Of a DNA stretch of 23,731 nt, positions 1-11,040 are shown one piece after another. Both the position numbers and the translations under genes were made by a program. The notes below the pieces were generated by a model. The model did not search any database, was not told where the DNA came from, and was given only the letters and a program-made list of their open reading frames with translations. Each line of letters starts with the position of its first letter. Positions within the stretch are counted from its first letter, which is position 1. Origin of the DNA: Isoetes engelmannii (taxonomy: Eukaryota; Streptophyta; Lycopodiopsida; Isoetales; Isoetaceae); contig JAANSK020245943.1 of the NCBI GenBank assembly GCA_011763485.2, positions 1-23,731 of the forward strand, in the 5' to 3' direction.

Positions 1-556
1 CACCCCTGAAATTCAAATTTGAAATTTGAAACAGCCCCGAGACCGACGTCAAGTCCATATTTATTGCGGACGGGCCGATTAATAAACAGCCCTCAAGGGC
101 CCCGCGCCTACCTTTTTTACATTGCCACACGTCGGCCTCTGATATTTCCCCGGTTCCTAACAACTATTTAAATAAGATGATTTGAACTCGAGGCGCCACG
201 TTCATATGTCACCATAGCTATGCCATAGCTATCATAGCTATGGCATAGCTATGCCATCACTGGATTAAGATGTGACAATGCCAAAGCTACCTATTGTTGA
301 CCAAATAATCTGTTGACTCTGCAAAAAAAAAAAACCTCTGCTCTTGGCACCGCTGGCTACCAACTGCCAGCTGCCCCTCCCAAGGCCGAAATGCACTCCC
401 TCTTCGTATTCCACCTGACAACAGGTCCAATATAACTACATGCAGCATTATTAGTGCCGATATTGATATTGGTTGTGCTTTACCCTTGTGAATTATGCGG
501 GTCCGACGTGCCCATAGACCAAAGGCTTATCGATCCACATTGAGGGCTTAGACACA
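1..556. other. non-genic flank beyond the deadenylase 3' end
   Basis: No open frame of note and no recognisable domain on either strand. The first 200 bases are mixed in composition, with a self-complementary AT-rich patch near 10-30 and a TATA-like run near 166-175, but no gene follows that would use it. The only clear structure is the palindrome at 213-253, listed separately. Confidence 0.5.
213..253. repeat. 41-bp near-perfect palindrome built from CATAGCTATG units
   Basis: The segment reads the same on both strands except for the central base. It is made of repeated CATAGCTATG/GCCATAGCTAT units, so it is both a palindrome and a short inverted array. It could extrude as a cruciform or be a remnant of a repeat expansion. 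No gene or transposon boundary is obvious beside it. Confidence 0.8.
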
Positions 557-562
557 TTTATT
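557..562 (-). promoter_or_regulatory. poly(A) signal candidate for the deadenylase gene
   Basis: AATAAA on the minus strand, about 185 bases downstream of the stop codon at 747-749. Position and strand suit the 3' UTR of the CCR4-like gene. The motif is short, so this is suggestive only. Confidence 0.45.
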
Positions 563-746
563 TTCTACACTATGCGGGTTTTTTCCTCCAACACTAACTG
601 GTTCAAGGCGCATTACAAATACAATACTTTCAAATGATTTATCTCTTCAAACGTTCCTGGATTGGATTCTGATTTGAAAAAAGGAATGACAATGACCATG
701 GCTAGTTATAACTTGAGACAATGATGATGGATACATAAATGGCATG

Positions 747-3700
747 TCAATAAACACGAAAGTCACCACCAATTGGCAAGTGATCACTAGGATGAGTGTG
801 ATTAGGGAGACCTCCTAATACATGGTCTGAGTCACTAGAAGGTAGCTCTAAAAGACTTTTGGGCTCAAGATTATTTGAAGGTGAAAAAAAAATATAGTCT
901 AGTGTACCTGTGAATGTTGGAGAACAATTAGTGAATTGCGGCTCCTCCCTTAGTTGACCATACAAGCTACAAAGTGGGATCGGTGCCACAAAGTTTCCAT
1001 TTGTGGACATAGTGCCATCCAAAAAAGCTTTGGTAATATCTTCAGTAGAGGCCAGTTCTTTGGCTTGTGTCCTCTCAGCATTACCAGAAAGAAGATAACT
1101 ATACACCTGCAACAATTAATCATCCAAAGATTAATTAGGTCTAACTTTTCAAGCCATCACACCATACAGCACCCCAAGAGATGTGCCTCCTTTTAACATA
1201 CCTTGTCACTTGGAGTAGAGTTAAAATCTCCAGTAATGATAATAAATGGTCTGATGTTGAATTTCTCAATAACCTTATTTTGGAAAGACATCACATTGAG
1301 CAACAAATATTGTGCCTGAGCTAGTTTAACATCTGCCCAAGCTGGATCCCTGAAGACATCAAGAAAAGACACATATTTCACTGAATGCATCCACCTAATA
1401 TCAATATCAACACTGATGGCAATTTTTCATTGTTTGGGCACAAAGTTCATGGAATTGCCCAATGAATAGAGATGGTTTGAAAGTAATATTTACCAAAACA
1501 AATGTGTATTCGCGATCAAAACTATGCAATTTGGAACATTGTAAACTCTGAAAGCTCCAATTACACCAACGCAATCCCGTTGTAGCCTCACTGAAGGTTC
1601 TACTGTTAAAATCAAACACAATGCTGTTGCTCGCAGATTGCAACTACCACTAGTTTAGTGCATCACTGATAAAAAATGGGAGAATGAAGAACTATTACTA
1701 CCAGGTGTGGAACAGATGTGTCTTGTCTTCTGTCTCATCATATTGAAGTCACGCCTCTGGTTATGTGCAACTCAGAAATTATTTCCAGTGGACTGTTAAT
1801 GTTCAATTTATGAAAAGCTTTAAAGGATGTGCAAATCTGTAATGTCGTCTTCTGCTTACAATAGCAATAAATTCTGCTCGAGGGAACAATGAGATATTAT
1901 GTTTTCAAGCATCAGAATTTTCTTGCATGCCTTGTATCCTCTCTCTGATAACTGGTTTCCTAGGTCATAACACTTTCTTTCTTGTTCCTCTCCTCAAGAC
2001 TAGGTCATTCCCATTTACCCCTCCATATTTTAGAGAAAAACCAAGTTAGGTGCTCTGTCTGTGTATATTATGGAGCCTACTTTAAATTCAGTTCACTGAT
2101 ATAGAAAGTGAGTTAGGCCAGGTATGACAAGATTTGGCTTATTTTAATTAAACATTTCTACAGTGAGAACTCAAAATGCATTGCTGTCCCTTGTGGAGAT
2201 TCAGCACACAAGTCCTTTATGGCATAAAATTCGCCTCTTTGCTTTCTCTCCTCTGCCTTCCAAAGAAACATGAGTAAACAAAAAGAAGAAACAGATGAAA
2301 TATATTACTAGTTACCTTCAACATCTCCTGAAGTTGAATTTTCATCTAGAGTTTCCCGGCTTCCAAATGAGACATTTGGAACTAGATCATTGTAATCTAT
2401 AACAACCTTGTCAAGAAGCTCGAACCTTAAATGTCCACAAATTTCACATTAGAATCTTTCTGAATTAATCGACAAACAGAAAATAATGTGCATAACATAA
2501 CTTACCTTGTTGGCCGATAAAATATACCACAACCATCACGTTTCTTTCCTGATCTCTGGACATAAGTACTAGCATATCCTCTACCCTCCAACTCAGGCTG
2601 GTAAAATGTTTCGTACTCATCCAACTCCTGATAATGACAAAACTTAAAACATGCATATGCCTAAAAGTTCAAACATGAGCGTAAGTATGCCTACATATAT
2701 ATAGTATACCTGCAGACATAGGAAATCGGCATTAAGAGAGAGTAAATAAGACAAAACAGCTTGAGAGCGGTTTTTCCACCTGCATGGAATATTTGACAAT
2801 TAAAATTTGAAGTCCATTAAGGGCAACTAGCAAATCCATATTACAATTGCAAATGGAGAGACTGAACAAAGAAGTAGAAAATGGTAAAACACAAAAAAGA
2901 ACAGCATCTTCAAGAAAAAAGATACAAATTACTTTATGTACATCAAGCAAAGTGGGGTGAGGATTCTGAATTCAAGAATGGATTGTCTTGGCTGGAAACG
3001 TGTTGTAACAGGTATTTCCACTTCCCATATTTCTACTCCAAATCTTTGCTTGCACCACCATTTCTGCACCAAATGTGGGATTAGGCATTCCTGCATCCCC
3101 AGCGACCTTCTAAATAAGTGCATGCTTAACAGCGCTCCTTTAAAAGGCTGCTGAAGAGCAGGAAAACTTTCCCCCATCCCATTTCCCATCACAACAAGGA
3201 AATTGAAGAGAACGAAAAGATCTGAGCAGAGGAACTGAGCGGGTGAATATAACTCACGATGATGTGGACAGACACATGCGCTCAAGGGTAACATCAGGTC
3301 CAGTCATCAGAGGATACAGTTAAGCTTCTCCGCTCTAACAGCCCTCCTAAAACTGCCTAGAAAAACAGAACAGAAGGTAAACTGAAAATCAGATTGACTC
3401 TCCCTTGATGTTTTAGAATTTGGAGCCAGCCAGCCAGCAGATCTGCAATGGAGCTGTACTGTAGTTTGAGAGATGAAAATTCCAGTTGTTCCCTGACGAA
3501 TCAAACTTGAGAGTGTAACAGGGGAGCAGTAGTGGAGTTTGAGAGGAGAGTTCCGGTGGTTTCCTGAGAAAACAAACTTGAGTATCCAAATGTTTCATAG
3601 CAGGACGCCATTTCTGGTCCTTAGGAAGCTCAATAGCTCCTCAGTTCTCAACACATAGGGTAGCTGAGGAAATACTGACTTTGAGATCTTGAAATAGGTC

Positions 3701-6700
3701 AATAACCAGTTCATTTCTTGTGTTCCTGTGCACAGAGCTTTTAATTCTGCTTACTGGATCTGACAGTAGCTTGTGTTTTAAATGCCCATGTGATTGCATT
3801 CTGCCGAGGAAGGAAGCAACATCATACAGCACTCATGAATTGGGATCTGTGCCATCAAGAAAGAACTTGTGAATTTTCCAATTCCAACACAAGATCCAGC
3901 ATACCTTTTTCTTTAACGCCATAGTCTCTTGTGCCCAATGGGTGCCATCAAGAACGAACTTGTGAATTTTCCAATTCCAACAGAAGAGCCAGCACACTTT
4001 TTTCTTTGACACCACAGTATCTTATTTCCAATGGCAAACGAGTTTGTAAGTGGAGACATTTCCGTATTTCTCAAGAAAGTATTATGCACAACACTCTAAT
4101 ATCTAGATGGAAGGGTTTGATTTTAGGAGACTAATCCTGAGACAATATTTAAAAGAACTTGTAAAAAAGCCTGTTTCAATTCGTAGAGACTCTTTTACAA
4201 CCTGCACACGTGTCTTCTGGGGTGATCAGCTCTGGAATTGTCTTACACTGTTCCTTATAGGAATACCTGCTCAAACAAATAGAACTCCATTGTAATATAT
4301 CCTCAAAAGCATATGTAGACATGGTGCTCCATTTTGTCAAAGTTTGTTTTACCGTTCAACTAAACCTATGGTCTTAGGTAATCTTGCTTTTCAAAAGGAC
4401 AGAAAGCAATCTACAAAAGACGGAAACAATTTTATGACAAGAAGCCTTACTTCAAGCAAGACGAAGGTGAATGAGGAAAGAACGAACTTTTTACATAAGC
4501 CTGCAAAAATCAAACAATATTAATACCTGACCAAAGCTTTTGACATTCTTGTAAAACTGTGGTGTCTTTTACTATAGTTTTGTTTGTCTATATGAAGGGA
4601 TATCTAGGTTCAATGGATAGCGATTCGGAAAAGCGAGGGGGACAAATAGTTTACTTAACTTTCTCGCACTCAACAATGATAAATATGTGAGTGCATCTTA
4701 AATCTTGTTTGTAGCCGCAAAGGCCATGTGTTAAAGAGAAACTTCACTCTGATGACTGGAATTCATGACACATGTCAGCACACACTTTTGTCCAACTCAT
4801 CGCATCTGGGTATATTGCAGCACACATTTTTTTTCACCACATAGTCATTCATTTTCGTGCCATCTTATCAACAAAACTTTCATTTGACAACATGGTATAA
4901 AAGCCTACCATAATGTGTTTTTTTAAGAAATTTTGCCAGCCTCTAATCAGGCAACAAATCCCAATCCTATTACCAGACAAGGCGGATTGGTCTTATCTAT
5001 CTTTAGCGACAAATGTTGTCTGAGTCTACAATAAGATTTGAGGATGTTACTTAGGTCGTTACAACAATGGTGTATTTCCAAGGTGGCTCAACCTTTTAAG
5101 ATCTTATAGGTTTCAACACAGCTTACATATGGGGGTCTTGGGCTTCTTTATCATAGTAAGTTTGAAACTCATTCCACTTCTGAGATAATTTTCTTTCTCG
5201 GAAGGTTATTTTAACACTCAGGATATACTTTAGTTACAGGTCAGAAATAAGACCATGGGTTTTATGGAGGATGGAAAATCCAATATTGGATGACACAAAT
5301 AAGCCTGGCTATTCTGAGGCTTATCTTTGTCATGTAAGATCAGGCTCAACAATGTCCTGTAGACTGTACCTAAATTTTTCTCCTATGAGTAAAATTTTGG
5401 ATCAAAGGAACCACATACGTTTCGGCCAAAATGTTGTGCAGGAAGAATGGGGCACGCTTTCAAAGCAAGGCACTTGGACTCTTGTTCCTAGACCTGCAAT
5501 AGGTAGTAAGTGGGGCTTCTGAACTAAGTTCCATGCTGCAGGATTCACTGCTAACGGCTACCTCAGCCGACTTGTGCGCACAGTGAAAAGTTTTGTAAAA
5601 GAGGGTGAGAGACATTTGTACACAAACTTCAAGAAGCTTATATGGTTTACACTTGATTGCAAAGGCTTTAACAGTTATATATTAAAGCATGTGTTATCAT
5701 ATATTTTGATATATTTGGGCTTGCCTCTGAGATAATCCAGAAGATTAAGATCATATTAAGCAGATACATGAGATACCAGATCTTTGGACTTCTACATTAC
5801 TGCGGTAGAAGTTGAAATACAACTCCCACATAAAATCAGATGTGATTCTTCTGATTCTATCATTTACAGACAGCTTTCATATGTGTCACAACTATCAGGC
5901 GTGACATTAAAGTTGCGGTAAGTCAAGTAAGCCAATTTATCCAGCATCACAACGTGTGGCAGAATGCCTTCACAGTAGATACTGATGCCGACTATCTTGA
6001 GAATAACCTAAGGTCAACAACAGGTTATATTTTGGCAGCAATGTAATCGCAAGGGACAATGGCAATCTCAGCCCTATAGAAGCAGAAATAAAAGCTTCTG
6101 CAACGAGACTCACTTGCACCAGGCATACAACTGTCAGATATGCTTCATCTATTTCAGGATTTGCAGGTACATAACTGCATAACAACCTTACATGTTGATA
6201 ATTCAGGATCACCAAAGACCCAGACTAGCTTCCAGCCACTAAACATCTTGATACTCAGGTATGTTTTGTCAGGGAGCAGTTAAAACATTCAAGTCTTAAT
6301 TTTCAAAACTGTTCTACTGCAGAACAACTAGCAGATAGCATGATCTGCAGGATCCAAATCCAAGGACATGCAAAACCTCTTGGACATTTAAGCTATAAAA
6401 GTCATGCCAGACAAAGATTAATTTACTTCTGTCTTTCTTTCTTTTTAGGTTACGGTTCAGGTACTAGAGAAAGAGAAACTTTAATCTAATATTGAACGTT
6501 AATAAGGTGATGACTGGACTTGTACCCCGTTTTATTGCATGTGCCCCTAGCTGCACATGATTTATGTATGAAAGGTCTCATAGACCCAAGTGATCTTTCG
6601 TAAACATTAATATAATTTTTCTTCTTTCTTTCTTTTCCCATATTACTTCCAGATGAATACACTTAATCATGTTCTTTGATACATTATTCCATTCTGCATT

Positions 6701-7028
6701 GGCACTATGATAATGTTTAAGTTGCTTGCTTGTTCCTTGATGAATAATTAATTTCGCACAAATTCAAACTCAGATCATCCTAAACAATAACTTATGAACA
6801 TTCTCAATAAGCATAAAGACCAAGGATAACCCACCTGAGCCAAAATGTTATGGGAAACAATGCGGAAAAGCCCATCTAATAAGAATTATAGCTTTTGAGT
6901 CAGTCATAACAAAATCTAACAGTTTTTTGTTGAAAAGATTGTTCAGTCTAACCTTTTCGTGTAAGATCACACCCGTGATCATCTACTCCGACAGGCACAA
7001 ATCTTGGTTCCCATGACGTAAAATTCAT
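747..7028 (-). CDS. CCR4-4/HESPERIN-like poly(A) deadenylase (EEP family), nine exons
   Basis: Nuclease of the exonuclease/endonuclease/phosphatase fold that shortens mRNA poly(A) tails; it resembles plant carbon catabolite repressor 4 homolog 4. Coding exons in gene order: 7028-6953, 6875-6835, 4500-4451, 2779-2710, 2627-2506, 2425-2316, 1602-1494, 1349-1202, 1106-747. Every junction has GT/AG and the codon phases join, giving 361 residues ending in TGA. Family motifs run in order: PRFVPV, SHNILAQ, SSFFPHSPSSCLK, LQELDEYE (metal-binding Glu about 80), KKRDGCGIFY, RDCVGVIGAF, IANTHLFW, ITGDFNSTPSD (Asp 234, Asn 236), LDYIFF, HPSDHLPI (catalytic His about 351). All key residues are kept, so the gene looks functional. 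The start is the least sure part: ATG at 7026-7028 lies inside an exon open back to a good acceptor at 7056, so a further 5' exon, perhaps with a transit peptide, may exist. Introns include a 2334-bp one with a copia fossil and a 1671-bp one with a tandem repeat. Confidence 0.9.
3849..4034. repeat. 93-bp tandem duplication in deadenylase intron 3
   Basis: Two adjacent copies (3849-3941 and 3942-4034), each beginning GTGCCATCAAGAA and ending near CCAATGG, roughly 85 percent identical by eye. The period is a multiple of three, so the minus-strand reading stays open across both copies and gives two similar 31-residue blocks with the shared core CWNWKIHKF. It lies in an intron and resembles no family I know, so the open frame is probably chance. 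Confidence 0.8.
5380..6410 (+). mobile_element. Ty1-copia fossil, reverse transcriptase to RNase H part
   Basis: Scattered plus-strand stretches match copia polyprotein landmarks in the right order. A reverse-transcriptase start resembling the QGTWTLVPRP block lies near 5450-5520, the region before RNase H (AVSQVSQFIQHH) near 5910-5950, the RNase H start (DADY, STTGYI) near 5980-6030, its LHVDNSG block near 6190, and a terminal EQLA-type block near 6320. The element is old and broken many times over. No LTR or target duplication could be recognised. It sits in the 2.3-kb intron of the deadenylase gene, in the opposite orientation to that gene. Its left edge may reach about 5270. Confidence 0.75.
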
Positions 7029-7488
7029 TATCCAACGAACTCTCTGATTTAAATGCTGCAAAAAAGCTTCAGTAGTTGATCTGGTAGCAAACTCCTAGAA
7101 ACATTCAAACATCCTTCCACTTCACTTTTCTGATTCACACAGAGAAAGAACCATAGCCCACATCAGCCACGATAAATTGCATGAGATGAGATAGCCCACC
7201 AAAAGTTTAGAGTCGACATGGATGCGGCTGGAAAACTCAAATCCTAATAGTGTGGAGATTCTAACAGCTCAATGTCCAAATAGGCACTCCATTTCTATTG
7301 AGGCTTTATCATGCAAGCAATTCAAATACCAAAAGCATCTGAAGGATTTCCAATTGTCAACAGTGATTTGAATGAGGAGAAGTTATGGAGGTCACTAATG
7401 AAGCTACTAACAACATGCCAACAAAACATGCTGGTGCCTTATGGATGACTTCACTCTTAACCATTGTACACAAGATGGAGCCTGCACA

Positions 7489-7494
7489 TTTATT
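7489..7494 (-). promoter_or_regulatory. poly(A) signal candidate for the PPR gene
   Basis: AATAAA on the minus strand about 290 bases after the PPR stop codon and about 460 bases before the deadenylase start. It is the only such hexamer I saw in this gap. The gap (7056-7784) otherwise has no recognisable exon, though a missing first deadenylase exon or its promoter should lie here. Confidence 0.35.
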
Positions 7495-7784
7495 CTCAAA
7501 CAAACAAAATGGACTAATCATCTGCATCTATGGAGGAAACTGGGCTTTCCTTAATTTCGCAAACACTGGAAACTGTACATAGTTATCATTGTTGTAACCA
7601 TCATTGGGAGAGCATCAAAAATATATGCAAAGCATTTAGAACCCTTGCATTTAGATTGCAACCTTAGGTTATTCTCATAAGTTTGGCTAACGATTGCTTT
7701 TCAAGGAAATGGACTTCTATTCTTTGTTTCCCTGGGACACAGACATCCTTGAAAAGTCCTGTTCTATTTCTTTGGTGCTTATGC

Positions 7785-9572
7785 CTAGGTCCATAACTCA
7801 ATCCCATCCCTAGCATGGGACTCCCAACTTCTTGATGTGGCATATATGTTTGCAAGTAGTGTATATGCAGCATCACACGTTGGATCCAAGGCTAAGGCAT
7901 TTTCTGCAGCACGACGTCCTTGGTCAACCGAAACGTGTACTTTACAGGCACCAAGTAAAGATAGCCATGACATGACAGACGGCTCTAATGGCATGCTATT
8001 GATAAGTTCCTCAGCCTCATCAAGAAAGCCACCTTGGCCGAGCTGATGAAGCAAGCAATTATAATGCTCCACCATTGGTGAGACAGTCTGGTCTGAACAT
8101 ATAGAGAAGAAGTGCCCCCATCCATCACTGGTTAATTCAGCCAAGATGCAGACGGAAAGGATACTAATTAATGTAAGTTTATCTGGCAATGAACCATCTA
8201 ACTTCATGCTTTGTGCAAGTTGAAGAACTCCATTGATATGACCGTGCTGAGCATGGCCTGCAATGATGGCATTCCATAGTATTGTATCACGCTTACTCAC
8301 GTTATCAAATAGACTTTGACTGTCCTTTAAGCTCCCACACCTCCCATACATGTTTATTAGCGATGCCCCAATAACAGCATCTATTTTTTGTCCAGAAGTT
8401 AGAAGCAGAGTATGTATTAGTTTCCCTTCACCTAAGATTGTGGAGCTTAAAATTGCATTAAGGGCACTGATAAATGTGACCTTGTCTGGCATTATGCCCT
8501 CTAATTGCATTTGGTTGAAGAAGTACATTACTTGCTTCTGATGACCATGCTCAGCATATTTCATTATAAGGACATTCCAAGAAACCACTGTTTGATTACG
8601 CATCCTATCAAAGACTAGGTTGGCATCATTAAGGCTTCCATATTTCCCATATAAATTCACAAGCTCAGTCCCCATAAAACAATCCAATTGTAAACCACTG
8701 TACAAAATATGACTATGGACCCATCTGCCTCTACTTGAATTTGCTTGAAGAGCACATGCACGAAGCAGGGCTGTGAAGGTCGTTTCATTAGCAGTGATGT
8801 GCACATTTTGCATTTCCTGAAATAGCTGGACGGCTTTTTCCCCACATGAATGTTGGGCATATGCAGCAACTATGACATTCCAAGACACCAGATTACGCCG
8901 GACCATTTGGTTAAATGTCATATTTACATACTCCAGACACTTACACTTGCCATAGACGTTGACAAGGGAGGTTAGGATGATAATGTCAGTCTGCAAGCCG
9001 TGAATCAGTACAAATGAGTGGATCCACTTTCCATGAGCTAAACCTGCTAAGGTTGCTAATCCATCAAGAACACTAATTAAGGTCACTATGTTAGGCTTTG
9101 GGCCTCCCAGCTGCATTTTCTTAAACATTAAGAGTGCACTTTCTCCACAGTCATGTTGACTGTATGCAGAAATTATGGCAGACCAAGATACTACATCTGG
9201 CTTGGGTATTGCATCAAAGATTGTTTTAGCACAATTCAAGCTTCCTTGCTGAATATATGCAGACATCATTATATTCCATGAGAATACGTTCCTGCAATAA
9301 ATTCTATCAAAAACTAAGCATGCATTCTCTACACTCCCACATCTGCGGTACATCTGAAGAAGAGAATTAGCTACAAATGTATCTTCTATAAAGCCATTTT
9401 TTATGGCTTGCACATGTGCCCACTTGCCCTGTGGCATGGGAAGGGAAGCTATTTCTGTAAGTTTGAAGGTGTTGTGGCATTCTTTTGAGTCCTTTGACAT
9501 GCTCGTCTTTATTCTCGATGTATGAGGAGATATTAAACACCTTCTAAGAAGTAGCATTGAATTGAAACGCAT
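7785..9572 (-). CDS. PLS-class pentatricopeptide repeat protein, single exon
   Basis: A 595-residue open frame from ATG at 9570-9572, with an in-frame stop shortly upstream that limits the start. The N-terminus (MRFNSMLLLRRCLIS, Arg/Ser-rich) suits an organelle transit peptide. Tandem PPR motifs run from about residue 40 to 535, with typical helix signatures: FVANSLLQMYRRCGSVENA (66-84), NVFSWNIMMSAY (95-106), DVVSWSAIISAYSQH (126-140), NLVSWNVIVAAYAQH (227-241), TVVSWNVLIMKYAEHG (328-343), DTILWNAIIAGHAQHG (429-444). An E1-like end follows (MSWLSLLGACKVHVSV, ALDPTCDAAYTLLANIYA, 534-578). The frame stops at SRSWESHARDGIELWT, so the rest of the E domain and any DYW domain are missing. The next codons in the other frames do not restore a convincing E2 motif. 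Members of this class bind specific organelle RNAs, often for C-to-U editing. Lacking its own DYW deaminase, this one would need a partner. The target is unknown. A decaying copy is possible, but nearly 600 codons without a stop favour a gene. Confidence 0.88.
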   Translation of the reverse strand: MRFNSMLLLRRCLISPHTSRIKTSMSKDSKECHNTFKLTEIASLPMPQGKWAHVQAIKNGFIEDTFVANSLLQMYRRCGSVENACLVFDRIYCRNVFSWNIMMSAYIQQGSLNCAKTIFDAIPKPDVVSWSAIISAYSQHDCGESALLMFKKMQLGGPKPNIVTLISVLDGLATLAGLAHGKWIHSFVLIHGLQTDIIILTSLVNVYGKCKCLEYVNMTFNQMVRRNLVSWNVIVAAYAQHSCGEKAVQLFQEMQNVHITANETTFTALLRACALQANSSRGRWVHSHILYSGLQLDCFMGTELVNLYGKYGSLNDANLVFDRMRNQTVVSWNVLIMKYAEHGHQKQVMYFFNQMQLEGIMPDKVTFISALNAILSSTILGEGKLIHTLLLTSGQKIDAVIGASLINMYGRCGSLKDSQSLFDNVSKRDTILWNAIIAGHAQHGHINGVLQLAQSMKLDGSLPDKLTLISILSVCILAELTSDGWGHFFSICSDQTVSPMVEHYNCLLHQLGQGGFLDEAEELINSMPLEPSVMSWLSLLGACKVHVSVDQGRRAAENALALDPTCDAAYTLLANIYATSRSWESHARDGIELWT

Positions 9573-10520
9573 GAAGCTGGCTTATCATGTTAGCAGAGAG
9601 GACATAATGATCATGTTTAGTCTATAAATTTCCAACATGTGGTTTATTAGTAAGCGAACTGTTTTTCTATTTCATCTTTTTGAATCAACCACAATTTGTC
9701 CTTCGATCTCTATGGTAGAGCTAGAAATAACTAAAAGTACACTAAAAATCTTAATCACCTGGGAGGAGCCCAAAAGGAGAAAAGGCTGGAAATTGACGTG
9801 TGGACGTAAGAGAAACGTAGAAAAAAGCGACTGCATGCTCTCAAGGTTCTCGACCCACCATCATCGTTAGGCAAAGCTCCTCCCACATTCTCGGTATTAC
9901 TTAAAAATGTTTAGGGGTGTCTCGGTGCCGGTGTACCCTTTTCCGGGTGTGGCTCTTGGAAGCCAAAAACCCGTTTTCAGGCAAGAACTTTTGGCGAGAA
10001 AACATTTTGCAGAGATGTAGAAAACATGTATTGCCGATTATCCACTTGATGGGAGGGTTAATGGCTCCATAGGGCGAGCCAGGCCGAGCAGGGTGTAATG
10101 GCCTCCCCGGGGCCATTGGCCCATGTAATAATCGTGGGGGAGGCTATCTTGACTACCAGCGACATAGTCACCTGTGATTTACTGTGCAAGAAGACCGAGG
10201 AATGTGGAGAAGAAAATTACACGATTTAAGAAATCACTGTAATATGCAGTAACAGCCTCACCTCGATTATTACGTTTGAGAGCCACCAGCTAATCTGCTT
10301 ATGTGATGTAAATGTTTAGTTGAAGCCAAAGTTTGTAATCTTATATAGATTGCAATTATTACAGCGGACATGGCATACATAGGTTTTCGTCTCTTAGGTG
10401 GCTTTGTTAAAACGAAAGAAGCTAGAATAAACTACTCATTAGGCACAACATCTAAATTTGAAGTATCTTTTCTTAATTTAAGTCCTAATGCATTGGAACT
10501 TTTCAAAATTTTGTGGACAT

Positions 10521-10618
10521 TTCTGGTCATTTTTGTCGAATAAGGGACATATATTTGTGTATATAATTTGCTCAGTTCTGGTCATTTTTGCCGAATAAAG
10601 GACATAGTTGTGTATATC
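10521..10618. repeat. 55-bp period direct repeat, two copies
   Basis: TTCTGGTCATTTTTG followed by a CGAATAAGGGACAT-like block occurs at 10521 and again at 10576, each followed by a TGTGTATAT tail. The second copy is shorter in its spacer. It is a small local duplication in AT-rich DNA with no coding potential. Confidence 0.7.
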
Positions 10619-10847
10619 TTATCTTTTAAATTGGTTTTTCCAGTTGGGTAGAAACTTTTTTGAATTTTTTTTTATTCAATTTTCTAAGATTTTGAGGGTT
10701 TTTGGTGGCCGGAAAATAATTCTGATGTTCCAGAAATCGGGTTTCTTTGTTTTTTACACATTTTGGATTTTTTGCCTTTCTAAGGTTTTAAGGAGTTTCA
10801 CTGCCTGGAAAAGTTCTTAATTCCGACCACGTTTGATTAATTTTCCC

Positions 10848-10869
10848 ATCGTGGTATGCATGCCACGAT
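10848..10869. repeat. 22-bp imperfect palindrome
   Basis: ATCGTGG at 10848 pairs with CCACGAT at 10863 around a TATGCATG centre. The two strands differ only at two symmetric positions. It is a possible protein-binding dyad or chance. CATGCCACGATT recurs near 11728. Confidence 0.6.
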
Positions 10870-11040
10870 TATTCAGAGATCGATATGTGGACATCCTTGA
10901 GTTCTTGCAGATGGCAGAGCATGCATGTTAGCTGGATTACGACGGTAGACCTAAGGGAGTAGGACTTTTTGGACAACAAACTCCACATCATGGATGTGCG
11001 GTGGCTGTCTACTCCCAAAAGAAGCATGGTGCAGACCGTA

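Larger units (their letters stand above)
9573..11040. other. intergenic region upstream of the PPR gene, no recognised gene
   Basis: It holds the presumed PPR promoter at its left edge. A GC-rich patch at 9905-10140 is open on the minus strand for about 70 codons but matches no family I recognise, and is probably the end of a repeat. A T-rich stretch follows with a short tandem repeat (10521-10618) and a palindrome (10848-10869). Nothing else is supportable. Confidence 0.4.

Noticed and set aside
2929-3294. 121-codon minus-strand frame in deadenylase intron 3 as a candidate exon
   Set aside because: It has no similarity to CCR4 proteins, and the exon at 4451-4500 joins 2710-2779 in perfect phase without it.
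9901-10116. GC-rich 71-codon minus-strand frame as a gene
   Set aside because: It is Pro/Arg-rich with no family resemblance; more likely the edge of a dispersed repeat.
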